From JAGXLC01 sp964585385 (GTDB lineage: Bacteria; Bacteroidota; Bacteroidia; Bacteroidales; UBA12077): a stretch of DNA of 64,000 nt. Shown here in pieces: positions 61,818 to 64,000 of the stretch. The stretch lies in NCBI GenBank assembly GCA_964585385.1, contig CAZPDP010000016.1:3251-67250 (forward strand), written 5' to 3'. Position numbers and translations under genes: made by a program. The first letter of the stretch is position 1. Each line of letters opens with the position of its first letter. The notes below the pieces were generated by a model. That model did no database searches. It was not told where the DNA came from and saw only the letters and a program-made list of their open reading frames with translations.

Positions 61818-62992
61818 TATGTTGGATTTTGTTTTTTCCTTCTGTTCAGCTCTGCCCTGATAAGTTCAAGTTCTCGGTTGGTTTGTCCTTCAACTGATGT
61901 GTTTTCCTCCACCCTTCTTATAAGGTAGGGCATTACATTTTTTATCGGTCCGTATGGCAGATATTTGGCTACATTGTAACCCTTATTAGCCAGGTTAAAA
62001 CTGATATGATCACTCATTCCGTATAACTGAGAAAAATAAATCCTTCCATCGTCTTTGGCTAGGTTGTGTTCTTCCATCAGTTCAGTTAGGTACATTGAAC
62101 TTCGCTCATTGTGTGTACCGTTAAAGATACTAATTTTTTCAATATTTTCGACTGAATATTTGAGTGCTTCGTCATAATCCTTGTCTGTGCTTGCTTTGTC
62201 GGGCTGAATAGGGTCGGTATAACCCAGCCGTTTAGCCCGGGCTCGCTCTTTTTCCATATAAGCACCCCGGACAAATTTAATGCCCATATAATAATTCCCT
62301 TCTTTGGCTTTTTTAAGCTCATCTTTTAAGAAATCCAGACGGTCCCAGCGATACATTTGCAGGGTATTAAAGACAATAAGTTTTTCTTTATTAAACTTTT
62401 CCATATTTTCGCGCACCACCTCGTCGATGATGGCCTGGAAAGCATAATCTTCAGCGTCTATCATCAGGTAAACATCATTTTCGTAAGCAGACTGGCAAAG
62501 TCTTTCGATTCGGCTTCGGAATTTTTTAAGCTCTTTCTGGTCTTCGTCATTGAGTTCCTGCTTCGCGCTGGCCTTTTCAAGCATTGAATCTTTTCCAAAA
62601 GCAGTAGGCTTAAAAACTGCAAAGGGTACATTCGGATCTTTGGCTGCATTTTCGATAGTACGCAATGTTTCTTCCAGAGCAGCCTCAATGTCTTTGTCGT
62701 TTTCTTTTCCTTCAACCGAATAATCTAAAATGGATTTCACATTGTATTTCGCCATCTTGTCTACTACCGTTTTGCATTCCTGGATTGATTCCCCTCCGCA
62801 AAAGTGACTGTAGATGGTTGGCTTTACGGCCCATCGAATGGGGAGGTTTAGTTTCAGGGCAAAGTTTAACAATCCTTTTCCCAGTTGAACAATAAACGGG
62901 TTTTTGATTGTGCTAAAGAGAAAATGAGCTCTTTTTAAATCTTTATTTGATTTGCTGATAAACGCAATTTTTGTATTATTGAAGTCTAACAT
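61817..62992 (-). CDS. proline dehydrogenase
   Basis: This 391-residue flavoenzyme oxidises proline to pyrroline-5-carboxylate. Blocks ILDYSVEG, LMIDAEDYAFQ, NTLQMYRWD and KFVRGAYMEKERARA, then HNERS, are the ProDH barrel signature. It is a stand-alone enzyme, without the P5C dehydrogenase of PutA. ATG 62992 is chosen, since the upstream ATG at 63022 lies within the divergent aroB start. Only 24 bp separate the two divergent starts. Confidence 0.92.
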   Translation of the reverse strand: MLDFNNTKIAFISKSNKDLKRAHFLFSTIKNPFIVQLGKGLLNFALKLNLPIRWAVKPTIYSHFCGGESIQECKTVVDKMAKYNVKSILDYSVEGKENDKDIEAALEETLRTIENAAKDPNVPFAVFKPTAFGKDSMLEKASAKQELNDEDQKELKKFRSRIERLCQSAYENDVYLMIDAEDYAFQAIIDEVVRENMEKFNKEKLIVFNTLQMYRWDRLDFLKDELKKAKEGNYYMGIKFVRGAYMEKERARAKRLGYTDPIQPDKASTDKDYDEALKYSVENIEKISIFNGTHNERSSMYLTELMEEHNLAKDDGRIYFSQLYGMSDHISFNLANKGYNVAKYLPYGPIKNVMPYLIRRVEENTSVEGQTNRELELIRAELNRRKKQNPT

Positions 62993-63016
62993 ATCAATTT
63001 TTTTTATATTGTTAAT

Positions 63017-64000
63017 ATGCAAATTAATTCTTTCAATAGCAAAATTTCAGTAGACACATTGCTGGAGAAACATTTTTCTGACGTCATCAATTCTGTAAAA
63101 CCCAGCCGGGTATTCATTTTGGTTGATGAAAATACAGAAAGATATTGCCTTCCTCACTTGTATAAACTCATAAACAAAGAAAAAGTTTATGTAAAGAAGA
63201 TCAAGCAGGGGGAAGAACACAAAAATATCAATACTGTCAATGAGATATGGAAATTTCTCCAGGAAAAGGATTGTGAAAGGGGAGCGCTGATGATTCATTT
63301 AGGGGGAGGAGTATTGCTGGATATTGGAGGTTTTGCAGCCTCTACATTCAAGCGCGGGATCAGGTTTGTCAATGTGCCCACTACCTTGCTGTCAATGGTT
63401 GACGCCTCTGTCGGTGGAAAGGTGGGGTTTAATTTCAACAATTTTAAAAATCATATCGGCCTGTTCAGTCAGCCCCAATATGTACTGGTGGACCCGGTTT
63501 TCCTGAAAACCCTTCCCGATCGGCATATCTATTCAGGATGGGCTGAAATGATAAAACATGGAATGATTCATTCTAACGACCATCTTGAAAACCTGCTTCA
63601 GTATGATCCTCTGAAAATCGGCGAACCTTTACTGAAAGAACTTATTGGTAACTCTATACATATAAAAAATCATTTTGTGCAGGAGGATCCTTACGAAGAA
63701 AATATCAGGAAGGCACTGAATTTTGGGCATACCATAGGGCATGCACTGGAGAGCTATATGTTTGAACATGGAAGTTTATTGCATGGCGAGGCAGTGGCAC
63801 TTGGTATGATATGTGAACTCTATCTCTCAAGGGAATTACTGGGTTTTCCTGAAGAAATGGAAAAAAAAATATGTAATTACCTTCTGCAACACTATCCGAA
63901 GATAGAATTGCCGGAAAAGGATTTTTCATGGGTAATCAATTTCATGAAACAGGATAAGAAAAATCAAAATGAAAAAATCAATTTTACACTCTTAAAGAAT
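63017..64000 (+). CDS. aroB: 3-dehydroquinate synthase (partial, cut by window end)
   Basis: The frame starts at ATG 63017 and stays open through 328 codons to the window edge. AroB converts DAHP to dehydroquinate in the shikimate pathway. The NAD-binding GGGVLLDIGG, VPTTLLSMVDASVGGK, the zinc ligand Glu in GWAEMIKHG and His in NFGHTIGHALE are present. Most of the ~350-residue protein is covered; only the C-terminus is missing. It is divergent from proline dehydrogenase. Confidence 0.94.
   Translation, partial: MQINSFNSKISVDTLLEKHFSDVINSVKPSRVFILVDENTERYCLPHLYKLINKEKVYVKKIKQGEEHKNINTVNEIWKFLQEKDCERGALMIHLGGGVLLDIGGFAASTFKRGIRFVNVPTTLLSMVDASVGGKVGFNFNNFKNHIGLFSQPQYVLVDPVFLKTLPDRHIYSGWAEMIKHGMIHSNDHLENLLQYDPLKIGEPLLKELIGNSIHIKNHFVQEDPYEENIRKALNFGHTIGHALESYMFEHGSLLHGEAVALGMICELYLSRELLGFPEEMEKKICNYLLQHYPKIELPEKDFSWVINFMKQDKKNQNEKINFTLLKN

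Overview
The window looks like chromosomal DNA of a Bacteroidota bacterium, most plausibly an anaerobic or facultative Bacteroidales/Marinilabiliales-type organism from a saline or sediment habitat (the order and habitat are inference). Supporting signs are a SusC/SusD pair with a PF12771-like SusD, a short 286-residue primary sigma factor, -7 boxes of the TAnnTTTG type, an exbB-(membrane protein)-exbD-exbD operon, a fused cytochrome c synthase, and AT-rich DNA without strong Shine-Dalgarno use. Most of the window is ordinary chromosome. The first 4 kb is accessory DNA.

1-4.0 kb: a gene-cassette-like array. Three near-identical elements, each exactly 147 bp from a left AAC to a right GTT, separate promoter-bearing cassettes that all read rightward: a short unknown ORF, a Fic protein, a second Fic protein and a yefM-yoeB toxin-antitoxin pair. 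The repeats resemble integron attC sites in layout (imperfect inverted ends, position just after each cassette's gene), but no integrase lies in the window. Each cassette has its own dyad operators over its promoter.

4.0-14.3 kb: housekeeping and unassigned genes (DUF2459 protein, AGE-fold lipoprotein, CcsBA cytochrome c synthase, a DUF2378/TIGR02265-like protein, a small phosphatase, a two-domain VOC protein, an SDR and two stand-alone receivers).

14.3-23.3 kb: a molybdenum/tungsten redox island. A leftward NAD-linked formate dehydrogenase operon (NuoE-like, NuoF-like, catalytic subunit) is followed by a WtpA-type oxyanion-binding lipoprotein. Divergent from it are a small membrane protein, a Tat-type four-cluster ferredoxin and an aldehyde:ferredoxin oxidoreductase. 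Just beyond lies an internally deleted fdhD remnant.

23.6-35.3 kb: orphan LytTR regulator, SusCD pair, mobA, a TPR lipoprotein, an FGE-like protein, an acyltransferase, a bile-acid-symporter-family transporter and a small secreted protein.

35.8-41.7 kb: wtpB-wtpC-mobB-moeA-moaA-moaC-(MOSC+mogA), which supplies oxyanion uptake and cofactor assembly for the redox island. wtpA sits about 20 kb away with its client enzyme, and mobA lies between them. moaD, moaE and fdhD are not present intact.

41.7-46.9 kb: a leftward four-gene operon (GT4, HAD hydrolase, GpgS-like GT81, GH13_18 phosphorylase) that fits synthesis and phosphorolysis of glucosylglycerate-type compatible solutes.

47-64 kb: core genes: rpoD, dprA, gdhA, tatD, ansA, tRNA-Ser(GGA), the ExbB/ExbD operon, a YkgJ-like protein, an EamA transporter, a MarR regulator, an M20 peptidase-alanine racemase-ornithine-racemase-like trio, proline dehydrogenase, and aroB cut by the window end.
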